From assembly GCF_039724765.1 (NCBI RefSeq), contig NZ_CP155729.1, positions 1,993,501 to 2,057,500 of the forward strand: a DNA stretch of 64,000 bases, written 5' to 3'. Numbering within the stretch: position 1 is the first letter of the stretch; every line of letters begins with the position of its first letter. This document shows, in pieces, positions 29,380-38,512 of the stretch. Under the pieces are notes generated by a model. It was given only the letters and a program-made list of their open reading frames with translations, made no database searches and had not been told where the DNA came from. The translations under genes and the position numbers were made by a program. The DNA comes from Sagittula stellata E-37. Its GTDB lineage: Bacteria > Pseudomonadota > Alphaproteobacteria > Rhodobacterales > Rhodobacteraceae.

Positions 29380-29409
29380 GTCTGCATGGGAACAGAATGC
29401 GGTTCTGGT

Positions 29410-30909
29410 TCAGTCCATGGCCTTGAAGTTGAACTCGCCGCCTTCTTTGATGCCCGAGAACCAGCGCGCAGTGACCGTCTTCGTCTTCGTGTAGAAGCGG
29501 AAGGCATCAGGGCCGTACTGGTTGAGGTCGCCGAAGGCCGATTTCTTCCAGCCGCCGAAGGTGTGGTAGGACAGCGGTACGGGGATCGGGAAGTTGATGC
29601 CGACCATGCCGACGTTCACCCGGTGGGCAAAGTCGCGGGCGGTGTCGCCGTCGGCCGTGTAGATCGCCGTGCCGTTGCCGTAGGGGTTGTCGATCACGAG
29701 GTTGAGCGCGTCCTCATAGGTGTCGGTGCGGACGGTGGAAAGGACCGGGCCAAAGATCTCTTCCTTGTAGATGTCCATGTCAGGCGTGACATTGTCGAAC
29801 AGCGACGGGCCGCAGAAGAAGCCATTCTCGTAGCCCTGAAGCTCCATGCCGCGCCCGTCGATGACGAGTTTCGCGCCTTGCTCCACACCGCTGTCGATGA
29901 GGCCCTCGATGCGTTGTTTGGCCTGCGCGGTGATGACGGGACCGTAGTCCATCTCCTGATCGGAGGTGTAGGGGCCGACGCGCAGTTTCTCGACACGCGG
30001 CACGAGGGCGTCGATCAGCTTGTCGGCAGTCTCCTGACCCACCGGAACGGCGACGGAGATCGCCATGCAGCGTTCGCCGGCCGCGCCGTAGCCCGCACCC
30101 ACCAGCGCGTCCGCCGCCTTTTCGATGTCGGCGTCGGGCATGATGATCATGTGGTTCTTCGCGCCGCCGAAGCACTGTGCGCGCTTGCCGTTGGATGCTG
30201 CGCGGCCATAGATGTACTGCGCGATCGGCGTGGAGCCGACAAAGCCCACGGCTGCGATGTCCTCGTTGTCGAGGATCGCGTCGACGACCTGTTTGTCGCC
30301 GTTGACCACCTGCAGGACGCCGTCGGGCAGGCCGGCTTCCTTGATGAGTTCGGCAAGGCGCAGGGCGGTGGAGGGCACGCGCTCGGACGGCTTGAGGATC
30401 ATGGCGTTGCCGCAGGCCAGCGCCGGCGCCATCTTCCACAGCGGGATCATGGCGGGGAAGTTGAACGGCGTGATGCCGGCCACGACACCCAGGGGCTGGC
30501 GCATGGAGTAGAGGTCGATGCCCGGGCCGCCGTCATCGGTGAACTCGCCCTTCAGCATGTTGGGCGCGCCCATGCAGACCTCGACCACCTCAAGACCGCG
30601 CTGTACGTCGCCGCGGGCGTCGGGGAGGGTCTTGCCGTGCTCGCGGGACACCAGCTCAGCCAGCTCGTCCATGTGCGCGTTGATGAGCTGGCCGAACTTC
30701 ATCATGACGCGGGCGCGGCGCTGCGGGTTGGTGGCGCCCCATTTCTTCTGAGCTTCCACGGCTTTGGCCACGGCGTCATTCAGCTCTTCCACGGTGGACA
30801 GCGGAGTTTTCGCCTGCACTTCGCCGGTGGCTGGGTTGTAGACGTCCGAGGTGCGGCCCGACGTCGATTTGACGTGCTGGCCGTTGATCCAGTTGGTGAG
30901 TTCGGTCAT
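29410..30909 (-). CDS. mmsA: CoA-acylating methylmalonate-semialdehyde dehydrogenase
   Basis: 499 residues of the ALDH superfamily. The catalytic Cys is in GAAGERCMAIS. The nucleotide-binding motif GFVGSTPIAQYIY and the GGAKNHMIIMPDAD stretch are characteristic of MmsA. It oxidatively decarboxylates methylmalonate or malonate semialdehyde to propionyl- or acetyl-CoA in valine, myo-inositol and beta-alanine catabolism. ATG 30909 is the conserved start. It is divergent from a LysR regulator, separated by 97 bp containing palindromes. Confidence 0.95.
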   Translation of the reverse strand: MTELTNWINGQHVKSTSGRTSDVYNPATGEVQAKTPLSTVEELNDAVAKAVEAQKKWGATNPQRRARVMMKFGQLINAHMDELAELVSREHGKTLPDARGDVQRGLEVVEVCMGAPNMLKGEFTDDGGPGIDLYSMRQPLGVVAGITPFNFPAMIPLWKMAPALACGNAMILKPSERVPSTALRLAELIKEAGLPDGVLQVVNGDKQVVDAILDNEDIAAVGFVGSTPIAQYIYGRAASNGKRAQCFGGAKNHMIIMPDADIEKAADALVGAGYGAAGERCMAISVAVPVGQETADKLIDALVPRVEKLRVGPYTSDQEMDYGPVITAQAKQRIEGLIDSGVEQGAKLVIDGRGMELQGYENGFFCGPSLFDNVTPDMDIYKEEIFGPVLSTVRTDTYEDALNLVIDNPYGNGTAIYTADGDTARDFAHRVNVGMVGINFPIPVPLSYHTFGGWKKSAFGDLNQYGPDAFRFYTKTKTVTARWFSGIKEGGEFNFKAMD

Positions 30910-30948
30910 TGCAGTCCTCCAGAGTTTCAGTGTTGCGGGGACCCTACT

Positions 30949-31006
30949 CTTGCAATTTTGCGCAAGGAAGGGGCAGTTTGGCAAAGGGGCTTTGCAGGAG
31001 TGCAAA
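30949..31006. promoter_or_regulatory. Palindromes in the mmsA/LysR intergenic region
   Basis: Three inverted repeats sit within 58 bp: CTTGC-N8-GCAAG (30949-30966), TTTG-G-CAAA (30977-30985) and TTTGCA-GGAG-TGCAAA (30991-31006). All share TTTGC/GCAAA half-sites. The last spans the regulator's ribosome-binding site (GGAG) and abuts its start codon, so the LysR protein probably binds here, controlling mmsA and itself. Confidence 0.5.
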
Positions 31007-31903
31007 ATGGACTGGGACGATCTGCGCGTGTTCCTCGCTGTGGCGCGGGGCGAAAGCTTGTCTGCGGCGGGGCGGGTGCTGCGCATGGACCCGGCGACTG
31101 TCGGACGACGCGTGGCACGGCTTGAGCAGGGGCTGGGCGCTCCGCTCTTCGCGAAATCGCCACAGGGTTACGCGCTGACCGAAGCCGGCGCGCGGTTGGT
31201 CGATCATGCGGAATCGGCAGAGCAGGCGGCACTGCTCGCGACAGAGGCTGTAAAGGGCCGCTCGGAGGGGTTGTCGGGGCAGGTGCGGATCGGTGCACCG
31301 GACGGCTGCGCCAATTACCTCCTGCCGCAGGTCTGTGCGACGATTGCCGATCAGAACCCGGAGTTGGAGGTGCAGATCGTCGCCCTGCCGCGCGTCGTGA
31401 ACCTGTCCCGGCGTGAAGCCGACATGGCTATCGCGGTCTCTCCTCCGACGGCCGGGCGGCTCGTCGTTCAGAAGATTGCCGACTACCGGCTGCATCTTTC
31501 GGCAAGCGACGCTTATCTTGCCTCAAGAGCCCCGATCGAGACGCTCGAAGACCTGCGCGGACACCGGATCGTCGGCTACATTCCCGACATGATCTTCGAC
31601 AAGGAGCTGGATTATCTCGCCGATCTCGGCATGAACGGGGTGGAGCTCGCGTCCAACTCCGTCGCTGTGCAGTTCCAGTGGATCAAGGGCGGGGCAGGGC
31701 TCGGGATCGTTCACGATTTTGCCCTGCCACAGGCCGAAGGTGTCAAGCGCCTGCTGGTGGAAGAGATGGAGCTTGTCCGCTCATTTTACCTTGTCCGCCA
31801 CGCCGACGACCGGCGGCTGGAGCGTATGAACCGGTTTGCCGAGGCGCTCGTCGCCGGAATGCGCGCCGAGCTGGCCCGGCTCGAAGCACAGGCGGCCTCG
31901 TAA
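31007..31903 (+). CDS. LysR family transcriptional regulator, probable mmsA regulator
   Basis: 298 residues. The N-terminal winged helix (MDWDDLRVFLAVARGESLSA, then AGRVLRMDPATVGRRVARLE) is typical of LysR proteins, followed by the periplasmic-binding-protein-like effector domain (about 90-290; VRIGAPDGCANYLLPQV). Being divergent from mmsA, it is likely its regulator, sensing an intermediate of valine or related catabolism; this is inference from position. The start codon directly follows an inverted repeat that includes the ribosome-binding site. Confidence 0.9.
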   Translation: MDWDDLRVFLAVARGESLSAAGRVLRMDPATVGRRVARLEQGLGAPLFAKSPQGYALTEAGARLVDHAESAEQAALLATEAVKGRSEGLSGQVRIGAPDGCANYLLPQVCATIADQNPELEVQIVALPRVVNLSRREADMAIAVSPPTAGRLVVQKIADYRLHLSASDAYLASRAPIETLEDLRGHRIVGYIPDMIFDKELDYLADLGMNGVELASNSVAVQFQWIKGGAGLGIVHDFALPQAEGVKRLLVEEMELVRSFYLVRHADDRRLERMNRFAEALVAGMRAELARLEAQAAS

Positions 31904-32014
31904 ATACACCTTTAGTCGGTGCCCGATCCGTGTTTTCAACCCATTGGCTGACTTGACAGGTTGTCGCACCTCGGTGACGCTGGGTGAAAGCTATCGCAGA
32001 CGAGGAGCATCGCC

Positions 32015-32449
32015 ATGCAGGTCCAGCAGATTCTGAAGAGTAAGGGTATCGACAGCGTGTATACGGTCAAACCGGGCACCAAAGTCGCGGACGCGGCGAA
32101 GATCCTTGCGGAGAAGCGGATCGGGACAGTGGTGATTTCTTCGGACGGCGTGGTTGCAGAGGGCATCCTGTCCGAACGTGACATCGTGCGGGTGCTGGCT
32201 TCGAACGGCGCGGGTTGCCTTTCGGACGCAGTGGATGACTACATGACCAAGAAACTTGTGACCTGCGCGCGCGGCGACAACGCCGACGCGATCCTCGCCA
32301 CGATGACGGAGGGCCGCTTCCGTCACATGCCCGTGGTCGAAGACGGCAAGATGGTCGGGCTCATCACGTTGGGTGACGTGGTCAAGGCCCGCCTCAGCGA
32401 ATTGGCGATGGAGAAGACCGCCCTCGAGGGCATGATCATGGGGCACTGA
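32015..32449 (+). CDS. Two-CBS-domain protein
   Basis: 144 residues consisting almost entirely of a Bateman pair of CBS domains: VYTVKPGTKVADAAKILAEK with GTVVISSDG (first) and LVTCARGDNADAILATMTEG with RHMPVVEDGKMVGLITLGDVVK (second). CBS pairs bind adenine nucleotides and regulate partner proteins; the partner is not visible. Ribosome-binding site GAGGAG. TTGACA lies about 60 bp upstream but I see no matching -10. Single gene. Confidence 0.9.
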   Translation: MQVQQILKSKGIDSVYTVKPGTKVADAAKILAEKRIGTVVISSDGVVAEGILSERDIVRVLASNGAGCLSDAVDDYMTKKLVTCARGDNADAILATMTEGRFRHMPVVEDGKMVGLITLGDVVKARLSELAMEKTALEGMIMGH

Positions 32450-32642
32450 ACTCACAGCGAAAAACGTCGTGCGCCTGCCGCGCCTCCTGTGACAGGCGCC
32501 GACTGCCGAACTGTAGCATTCGGCGGCTCGCCACGATGTGCGAACCTGACGCAAGGTCCGTGGTTCTGAGGTTTGCCCCTTGCATTCGCTGGCGCAATAT
32601 TGTTGCGTTTGCGCGCGGCGAGAATAACGGGGGAGCCTCACA

Positions 32643-33134
32643 ATGCGCACCGGTCTTTATCCAGGCACCTTCGATCCCATAACTCTGGGACATATCGACA
32701 TTATCCGCCGCGGCGCGACCTTGGTCGACCGGCTGGTGATCGGTGTCGCGATCAACCGGGACAAGGGGCCGCTGTTCACGCTGGAAGAGCGTGTGGCCAT
32801 GGTCGAGGCAGAGTGCATCGACATCGCCCGGGAGACGGGGTGCGAAATCCTCGTGCACCCATTCGAGAACCTGCTGATCGACTGCGCCCGCGATGTGGGT
32901 GCCTCGGTCATCGTGCGCGGTCTGCGCGCCGTGGCAGATTTCGAATACGAATACCAGATGGTCGGCATGAATCGTACGCTCGACGATTCGGTCGAGACAG
33001 TGTTTCTGATGGCGGAGGCCCGGCACCAGGCGATTGCATCGAAACTGGTGAAAGAAATCGCTCGTTTGGGCGGCGATGTCTCGAAGTTCGTGACGCCGCC
33101 AGTGCGGGACGCGCTCGAGGCACGCTTCGATTGA
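32643..33134 (+). CDS. coaD: Phosphopantetheine adenylyltransferase
   Basis: 163 residues. The nucleotidyltransferase motif YPGTFDPITLGHIDII (TxGH-type) near the N terminus and RGLRAVADFEYEYQM near 90-104 identify CoaD, which makes dephospho-CoA from 4'-phosphopantetheine and ATP. Strong GGGGGAG ribosome-binding site. The TGA stop overlaps the TTG start of the next gene. Confidence 0.97.
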   Translation: MRTGLYPGTFDPITLGHIDIIRRGATLVDRLVIGVAINRDKGPLFTLEERVAMVEAECIDIARETGCEILVHPFENLLIDCARDVGASVIVRGLRAVADFEYEYQMVGMNRTLDDSVETVFLMAEARHQAIASKLVKEIARLGGDVSKFVTPPVRDALEARFD

Positions 33135-33943
33135 AAGCGCGCCGCGCACTCCTGCTGGTCTTGATCTTCGGCGTGCTGGCCTACGTGGCCTATGGCGTGG
33201 CGGCTGTGTCGGTGCACACGAGGCTGGTCTATCCGTTTCACAGTCAGGTCGAATTTTCAGAATACGGCTTTGACCCGCAGGACGTGTCCACCGACGCTGG
33301 TCCTTTGCGGGTCTACAAGCACGTGGGGGCGGCCGGCGCGCCGGTTGTGATCTACTTCATGGGCAACGTGGGGGCCTTGCGCGCCTTTGCCCCAATGCTG
33401 CGTCATCATGCGGAGGCCGGGCGCAGCGTTGTCGCGATGGGGTATCGCGGCGGCGGTGGCGTCCCGGGAACGCCGTCCGAAGACCGGCTGAAGGCGGATG
33501 CCCTGGCTGTGTTCGACGCGCTGCCAGAGCTCGTCGGTAAAGACGGCCCGGTGATCGTGCACGGCTATTCCCTGGGCACCGGGCTCGCGCTGCATGCCGC
33601 GGCCGAGCGCCCGGTAGACGGGATGATCCTGGCGGCGCCCTATGCGCGGCTGTGCGAACTGATGTCGGCGCGCTCATTTCTGCCAGCCTGCGTGATGCCT
33701 GGCGTGCAGAAGTGGCAAAGCCTGGATGACGCGCGCAGGGTCATGGCCCCTTCGCTGGTGATCCACGGCACGGAGGACAGTCTGATCCCCTTCAGCCATG
33801 GGGAGCGCGTGGCAGCGGCGCTGGATGAGGCGGGAAGCGAAACCACACTGGTGCCGATCGAACTGGGGGGGCACGACGATTTGTTCGGCAAGCCCGGTTA
33901 CCTGTCCAGCATTGACGCGTTCATCGACGGCATCGCGCGCTAA
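33131..33943 (+). CDS. Membrane-anchored alpha/beta hydrolase
   Basis: 270 residues starting at TTG 33131, which overlaps the coaD stop (TTGA), implying translational coupling. An N-terminal membrane helix (LLLVLIFGVLAYVAYGVAAV) is followed by an alpha/beta hydrolase domain with nucleophile elbow GYSLGTG, acid in HGTEDSLIP and catalytic His in LGGHDD. It resembles the ABHD13/BEM46 branch of serine hydrolases. It is inner-membrane anchored with the catalytic domain probably periplasmic. Substrate unknown. Confidence 0.85.
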   Translation: MKARRALLLVLIFGVLAYVAYGVAAVSVHTRLVYPFHSQVEFSEYGFDPQDVSTDAGPLRVYKHVGAAGAPVVIYFMGNVGALRAFAPMLRHHAEAGRSVVAMGYRGGGGVPGTPSEDRLKADALAVFDALPELVGKDGPVIVHGYSLGTGLALHAAAERPVDGMILAAPYARLCELMSARSFLPACVMPGVQKWQSLDDARRVMAPSLVIHGTEDSLIPFSHGERVAAALDEAGSETTLVPIELGGHDDLFGKPGYLSSIDAFIDGIAR

Positions 33944-34279
33944 ACCAGATTTCATTGCCTGTTCGGACTGACGTCTTTCCAGCGCAACCCGGGCAGGATG
34001 ATCCTGCGCGGCTTGTTCAAACCTGTAGACGCACTCGACTTCTCAATGGCGCGCCACACGGACATGTCGTGGCGGACCCGACAAAATCCTGCGCGACGCT
34101 CTCTTGCCTCTTTGCTGTTCACAGAGCTGTTTTCTGCGTTCGATGCTGCACGGCGGCGTTAACATTTCCCTTGGTTTGCTTTGCATTTCGTGCATGGCGA
34201 CCCGGCCTATACGACAATTGTGCTGCGGCGCAGCAAGCTTATGTTGGCGGTAACGAAACGCAAACTGAAAGGAAAAGAC
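33944..34279. other. Intergenic region upstream of the small DUF1127-like gene
   Basis: About 336 bp with no gene. TTGCTT around 34176 and TATACG at 34208 could be a weak -35/-10 pair for the downstream small gene. TTAACATTT near 34159 is AT-rich. Otherwise nothing specific. Confidence 0.4.
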
Positions 34280-34441
34280 ATGAGCTTCGTTAGCAACATC
34301 CGTGGCCGCATGGCGAAACGCGCCGAGTACAAACGCACCCTGTTCGAACTGACGTCCATGCCGGAAGAAACCGCCCGCGACCTGAACATCGCTCGCGCCG
34401 ACATGCCGCGCATTGCGCATCAGGCGGTCTACGGTGGCTGA
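34280..34441 (+). CDS. DUF1127-like small basic protein
   Basis: 53 residues beginning MSFVSNIRGRMAKRAEYKRT with ELTSMPEETARDLNIARADMPRIAHQAVYG: the pattern of YjiS-like DUF1127 proteins (helix, then x-L-x-x-M-x...D-(L/I)-G/N-I-x-R-x-D/I). Alphaproteobacterial DUF1127 proteins have been linked to RNA turnover and phosphate or stress responses; the role here is inferred. AAAGGAAAAG is the ribosome-binding site. Upstream in-frame codons lack such a site. It has its own terminator, so it is a single-gene unit. Confidence 0.75.
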   Translation: MSFVSNIRGRMAKRAEYKRTLFELTSMPEETARDLNIARADMPRIAHQAVYGG

Positions 34442-34479
34442 ACCAGACCTGACCTGCGGACAGGACACCATGGAATTCG

Positions 34480-34514
34480 AAAGGCGCCGCCTCTTGTGAG
34501 GACGGCGCCTTTTT
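34480..34514 (+). terminator. Rho-independent terminator after the DUF1127-like gene
   Basis: AAAGGCGCCG at 34480-34489 pairs with CGGCGCCTTT at 34503-34512, followed by TT. A textbook hairpin and T-run. Confidence 0.85.
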
Positions 34515-34604
34515 CTTTGCAACAGTATGTCTTGGCGCCTTGATGCCTGTGTCGAGAGGCTTCACGCCGGGAAGGGGCGGACGCGCCGCCCCAAAGCGCA
34601 TGGC

Positions 34605-35606
34605 TCAGATCAGCTTGCCCATGGCGACCGCGGTGTCGCTCATGCGGTTGGAGAAGCCCCACTCGTTGTCGTACCAGGTCAGAATACGGCACATGGTGCC
34701 TTCCATGACCTTGGTCTGGTCGGTGTGGAAGATCGAAGAGTGCGGGTCGTGGTTGAAGTCCGACGACACCAGCTTCTTGTCCGTGTAGCCGAGGATGCCT
34801 TTCAGCGGGCCGTTGGCAGCGGCGCGGATCGCGTCGTTGATCTCTTCCACGGTGGTCGAGCGGGCCGCTTCGAACGTCAGGTCGACGACGGAAACGTTCG
34901 GTGTGGGCACGCGGATCGCGACACCGTCCAGCTTGCCGTTCAGTTCCGGAAGCACGAGACCCACGGCCTTTGCCGCGCCCGTGGAGGTCGGGATCATCGA
35001 CAGCGCTGCGGCGCGGGCGCGATAGAGGTCCTTGTGCATCGTGTCCAGAGTAGGCTGGTCGCCGGTGTAGCTGTGAATCGTGGTCATGAAACCCTTCACG
35101 ATGCCGAACTCGTCGTTCAGTACCTTTGCGACCGGTGACAGGCAGTTCGTGGTGCAGGACGCATTGGAGACGACCAGGTCGTCCTTGGTCAGAACGCTGT
35201 CGTTCACGCCGAAGACGATGGTCTTGTCGGCATTGGTGCCCGGCGCCGAGATCAGCACGCGCTTCGCACCGGTAGACAGATGCGCCTGGCACTTCTCTTT
35301 GGAAGTGAAGATCCCGGTGCACTCCATGATGACGTCGACATCACCCCAGGGCAGGTCTTCCGGGTTGCGGATCGCGGTCACCTTGATCGGCCCCCGGCCC
35401 ACGTCGATGCTGTCTTCGGTGTGACTTACCTCGACCGGGAAACGGCCGTGCACACTGTCGTACTGCAGCAGGTGGGCATTGGTCTCGACCGGGCCGAGGT
35501 CGTTGATCGCGACCACTTCGATGTCGGTGCGGCCGGACTCGATGATGGCACGCAGCACGTTGCGGCCGATGCGGCCGAAACCGTTGATGGCGACTGTGAC
35601 GGTCAT
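34605..35606 (-). CDS. gap: Glyceraldehyde-3-phosphate dehydrogenase, type I
   Basis: 333 residues: Rossmann motif [14 protein letters not shown] at the N terminus, catalytic Cys in [12 protein letters not shown] near 152, and a C terminus [12 protein letters not shown]. It performs the phosphorylating oxidation of glyceraldehyde-3-phosphate in central carbon metabolism. ATG 35606 is the conserved start, preceded by GAGAGGACACTCCC. The unusual [18 protein letters not shown] matches GapA/B of this group. Single gene; a strong terminator of the opposing small gene lies beyond its stop. Confidence 0.97.
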   Translation of the reverse strand: MTVTVAINGFGRIGRNVLRAIIESGRTDIEVVAINDLGPVETNAHLLQYDSVHGRFPVEVSHTEDSIDVGRGPIKVTAIRNPEDLPWGDVDVIMECTGIFTSKEKCQAHLSTGAKRVLISAPGTNADKTIVFGVNDSVLTKDDLVVSNASCTTNCLSPVAKVLNDEFGIVKGFMTTIHSYTGDQPTLDTMHKDLYRARAAALSMIPTSTGAAKAVGLVLPELNGKLDGVAIRVPTPNVSVVDLTFEAARSTTVEEINDAIRAAANGPLKGILGYTDKKLVSSDFNHDPHSSIFHTDQTKVMEGTMCRILTWYDNEWGFSNRMSDTAVAMGKLI

Positions 35607-35810
35607 GGGAGTGTCCTCTCTGTGGCAGTCTTCTGCAGCGAGCGTCGGCGGCGTGGCGCGCCCGGTCAAGTGATGTTAACGCTACCAAGCATCCAGCATC
35701 CCCGAAGTCAAGGGTGGCGGGCGTGCTGCTGCGGTCGAGGGGGCAGGCGAACTTCGTAGGTGTGCACGTGCTCGGGTGGGGCAGGGCGTGGCCGATTGCC
35801 GCCCGGGCCG

Positions 35811-35954
35811 TCAGCGCCAGAAGGCCACGTAGTCGATCAGCCAGTACAGTTTCTTTCCCAGAAACAGCAGGTTGGCCCCGTTGAACAGCGTCAGGTCCCA
35901 GACGATCAGGATCGCGATGATCCCGCCGAGGATGAGGGCCAGTCTGTTGGTCAT
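35811..35954 (-). CDS. Small inner-membrane protein, unknown function
   Basis: 47 residues from ATG 35954, which has GGAGCGCGGC in front. One hydrophobic helix (LALILGGIIAILIVWDLTLF) and a short tail KKLYWLIDYVAFWR. It lies between dsbB and gap, 49 bases after dsbB's stop, so probably in the YqaA-dsbB operon. The clean ribosome-binding site and membrane character argue that it is real. Confidence 0.65.
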   Translation of the reverse strand: MTNRLALILGGIIAILIVWDLTLFNGANLLFLGKKLYWLIDYVAFWR

Positions 35955-36003
35955 GCCGCGCTCCGCTTGCCTCTGCCGGTCATGCCAGAGCGCGCGGGCG
36001 CTG

Positions 36004-36465
36004 TCACGCCTTTGCGCGGACCGCGAGCACGAAGAGCATGGCAACCACCGCCGAGGCGACGATATTGAGGTTCGCCATCGACAGGCCGAACATTTCCCAT
36101 GGGATCTCGTCGCAGCGGATCACGGGCGCGTTCATGATCTGGTTGAACAACTCGTCGGTGCTGAGGTCGCCGACCGGGCCGCCAGAGCATGTCGTCGGAC
36201 CTTCCCACCAGCCACGCTCGACACCGGTGTGATAGATCGCGATGACCGAGGACGACCCGGCCCCGGCAGCACCGATCCACAGAAGCGCCCGGGCGGGAAC
36301 GAAAAGCGCCAGAACCCCTGCGACGATCGCGGCAAAATGGCCGTAGCGCTGCCAGTAGCACAGTTTGCAGGGATACAGCCCGCCGATGTACTGAAAGCCG
36401 AGCGCCCCGAAGATCAGTGCGGCGGAACCGAGGGTGGCGAGCAGGGTCAGTGTCTTGCGGGTCAT
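36004..36465 (-). CDS. DsbB family disulfide bond formation protein
   Basis: 153 residues and four membrane helices. The first periplasmic cysteine pair is Cys33/Cys36 (LYPCKLCYWQR, the DsbB CxxC followed by WQR) and the second pair is Cys93 and Cys118 (TTCSGG; IRCDE). It should pass electrons from a DsbA-like oxidase to quinone. Its start overlaps the YqaA-like stop by four bases. A DsbA partner is not in this window. Confidence 0.9.
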   Translation of the reverse strand: MTRKTLTLLATLGSAALIFGALGFQYIGGLYPCKLCYWQRYGHFAAIVAGVLALFVPARALLWIGAAGAGSSSVIAIYHTGVERGWWEGPTTCSGGPVGDLSTDELFNQIMNAPVIRCDEIPWEMFGLSMANLNIVASAVVAMLFVLAVRAKA

Positions 36466-37037
36466 ATGTATCTCAGCACAAGGAAGCCACCGACAAGAAG
36501 CGCGACGAACAGGGTGAAGACAAGCCCGAGATACCTCTCGATGAAATCACGAATTGGTGCGCCGAAAGCGTAAAGCAGCCCGGCCACCACGAAAAAGCGG
36601 ATCGCGCGGGCGACAAGCGCGGTCGTGAGGAACGTGGCCAGTGGCATCGCGGTCCAGCCGGACATGATCGTGATGACCTTGAACGGAAAGGGGGTGACGC
36701 CGGCGATCAGCACGGCCCAGAACCCGGCGCCGTTGAAGGTCGCGTTGAACTCCGCCATCTTGTCGGCCTTGCCGAAGAATTCGAGGATTGGCTGACCCAG
36801 CGTTTCGAAGAAGAAGAAGCCGATCCCGTAACCGAAGAGACCGCCCAGCACCGACGATCCGGTGGCGACAAGCGCGATCAGCCATGCGCGGGACGGCGCC
36901 GCCAGGATCATCGGGATCATCAGGACATCCGGCGGGATCGGAAAGATCGAGGCTTCGATGAAGGAGACAAAGGCAAGCGCGAGCAGTGCGTGCTGCCCAC
37001 CCGCCTGCGCCATGGTCCAGTCGTAGATGCGGCGCAT
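36462..37037 (-). CDS. YqaA/DedA-like membrane protein
   Basis: 191 residues with about five membrane helices. The FIEASIFPIPPDVLMIPMI stretch and GVTPFPFKVITIMSGW are the re-entrant loop signatures of the VTT/DedA-related YqaA group; DedA-type proteins are thought to move lipids such as undecaprenyl phosphate. ATG 37037 (MRRIYDWTM) has AAAGGAGTG in front. It is translationally coupled to dsbB. It diverges from the tRNA. Confidence 0.85.
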   Translation of the reverse strand: MRRIYDWTMAQAGGQHALLALAFVSFIEASIFPIPPDVLMIPMILAAPSRAWLIALVATGSSVLGGLFGYGIGFFFFETLGQPILEFFGKADKMAEFNATFNGAGFWAVLIAGVTPFPFKVITIMSGWTAMPLATFLTTALVARAIRFFVVAGLLYAFGAPIRDFIERYLGLVFTLFVALLVGGFLVLRYI

Positions 37038-37148
37038 CGCGCACTCCTTTTCGCTGTCGCAGCGATTGAACATGGCGGACCCGGGGCGTCAAGCTGTGCG
37101 GTTTGACACTTTACGACGCGCTTTGGGGCCGCTAAATGTCGGGTCCGG

Positions 37149-37234
37149 GCCCAAGTGGCGGAATGGTAGACGCAGGGGATTCAAAATCCCCCGGCCGAAA
37201 GGTCATGTCGGTTCGAGTCCGACCTTGGGTACCA
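37149..37234 (+). tRNA. tRNA-Leu (anticodon CAA)
   Basis: An 86-nt type II tRNA including the encoded CCA. The acceptor stem GCCCAAG pairs with CTTGGGT (G-U at the first pair). The anticodon stem-loop GGGGA-TTCAAAA-TCCCC gives anticodon CAA, reading UUG. The variable arm is short for leucine but the T arm is canonical (GTCGGTTCGAGTCCGAC). TTGACA at 37103 may be its -35 element. Confidence 0.95.
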
Positions 37235-38512
37235 GCCTGAAAATCAACGGATATTGACGAACGGCGCGTGGTTATCCGCGCGTCTTTTGCCGTCGGGGCG
37301 CGCGCATCTGCGGACCGGCGGTCATTGGCGTCTTGTTGGACGGGTCGGCCGTATCTGCAGATCTGGCGCTGGTATGAGGGTGCCCAAGGCGCGCGCAGAT
37401 ACCCCTACGATGCCCATCCACTGGGCGGGTAGGGGGGTGCCTCGAAGCGGTGTGGCCACTGTCGTGCGGTCTGTTCGCGGCGGCGGCGCCTGCAAGCCGT
37501 CCGAGGCGGTTCGGGGCAAGAAGGCTTTCCACGGACAAGGCGGATTACCGGCGGACAAGTGCGGGCTTAACTACGCGCATTCCGGGTCCGTCGGCATGAG
37601 CGCCATGAAAGCGGGCCGTTTTGGGCACCATTCAACCATGGCGGGCGTAATCCTGCGCCACCGTGCGTTCATGAAGAAGAAAAGGCTTGCTGCGAACACA
37701 GTCAGAAAAATGCGTTATTTTGCGCAAAGCTGGCGCGCGGCCGGGGATTCATGGCGTCCCGGGACTTGGTCCAGGTGAAATCCGGCCGAAAAAAGGCATG
37801 AATTTCGAGTAGCCGCCTCTCCTTAAGGTTGAATATGACCGGACTACGCGGTATCTTTGGATGATTCGGGCGAATTTGTCTTTGCTTGACGCGCTCTTGT
37901 GGCCAATTGAGCCCCGTTTGGGGAATTGGTTCGCCAAAAAGGACAAACGGACCGGATGTGTAGCGGCCTGACGCGCATTCTTCTGCCGATTTTTGGCCCT
38001 TACACCATTGTTTCCATTTCACTCATAAGTATCGTCGCTCAATCAGAGGTGTACCTATATTTGGTGTGCGGATGTTTGATTCTGTCAATATGTTGATTTA
38101 CAGGTTTCTTTTCTCGCTACAAACCTCACCCAGATGACCGAGAAGACTGCCTTTTTTCGCCAGATTTGCGGCGTGGATGCGGCAGAGGTTGCCCCGTTTG
38201 CGCCATTTTTCCTTTCCGACTGGGGCAGCTTCGCCGTATTAACGTTTCAAGCCCAACTGGGGGGTGAAGACATTGGCCACGGGGGCGGCCGCTGAGCAGC
38301 TCGGGTTCGGATGACCCGGCGTGACGCGAGGGAGGAGTATTCTCCCGTGCCGCTTATGGTGTTCTTCGTCCACGAAATAAAACGTGGGCAGAGGCAGCAC
38401 CCGACACGTCGGAACATCCAGAGCAGATGAGGAAACGGGCAGTGCCGTGGGCATTGTCATGGTGCGCTTGCGCCAGGGGCATGCCCCCACGAAGATATGA
38501 AGGGTCTTGATT
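37235..38512. other. Gene-poor, partly AT-rich region between tRNA-Leu and the Hint-RTX gene
   Basis: About 1.28 kb with no convincing gene. G+C drops well below the surroundings from about 37780 to 38240; 38041-38100 has only 21 G/C of 60. The open frame 37254-37778 looks random apart from a basic C-terminal MKKKRLAANTVRKMRYFAQSW. A 53-codon frame at 38134-38295 (MTEKTAFFRQICG) has no clear ribosome-binding site. The tRNA-adjacent, low-GC character suggests old inserted DNA or a large regulatory leader. I found no duplicated tRNA 3' end in the window. Confidence 0.55.

Noticed and set aside
37103..37138. Full promoter for tRNA-Leu
   Set aside because: TTGACA is present at 37103 but no -10-like hexamer sits at 16-18 bases; the nearest CTAAAT is too far.
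37254..37778. A 174-codon frame after tRNA-Leu
   Set aside because: Arg/Gly/Ser-rich with no domain and no ribosome-binding site; recorded only as part of the gene-poor region.
38239..38490. An 83-codon minus-strand frame upstream of the Hint-RTX gene
   Set aside because: No ribosome-binding site, no recognisable domain, and it ends inside the leader of the Hint gene.
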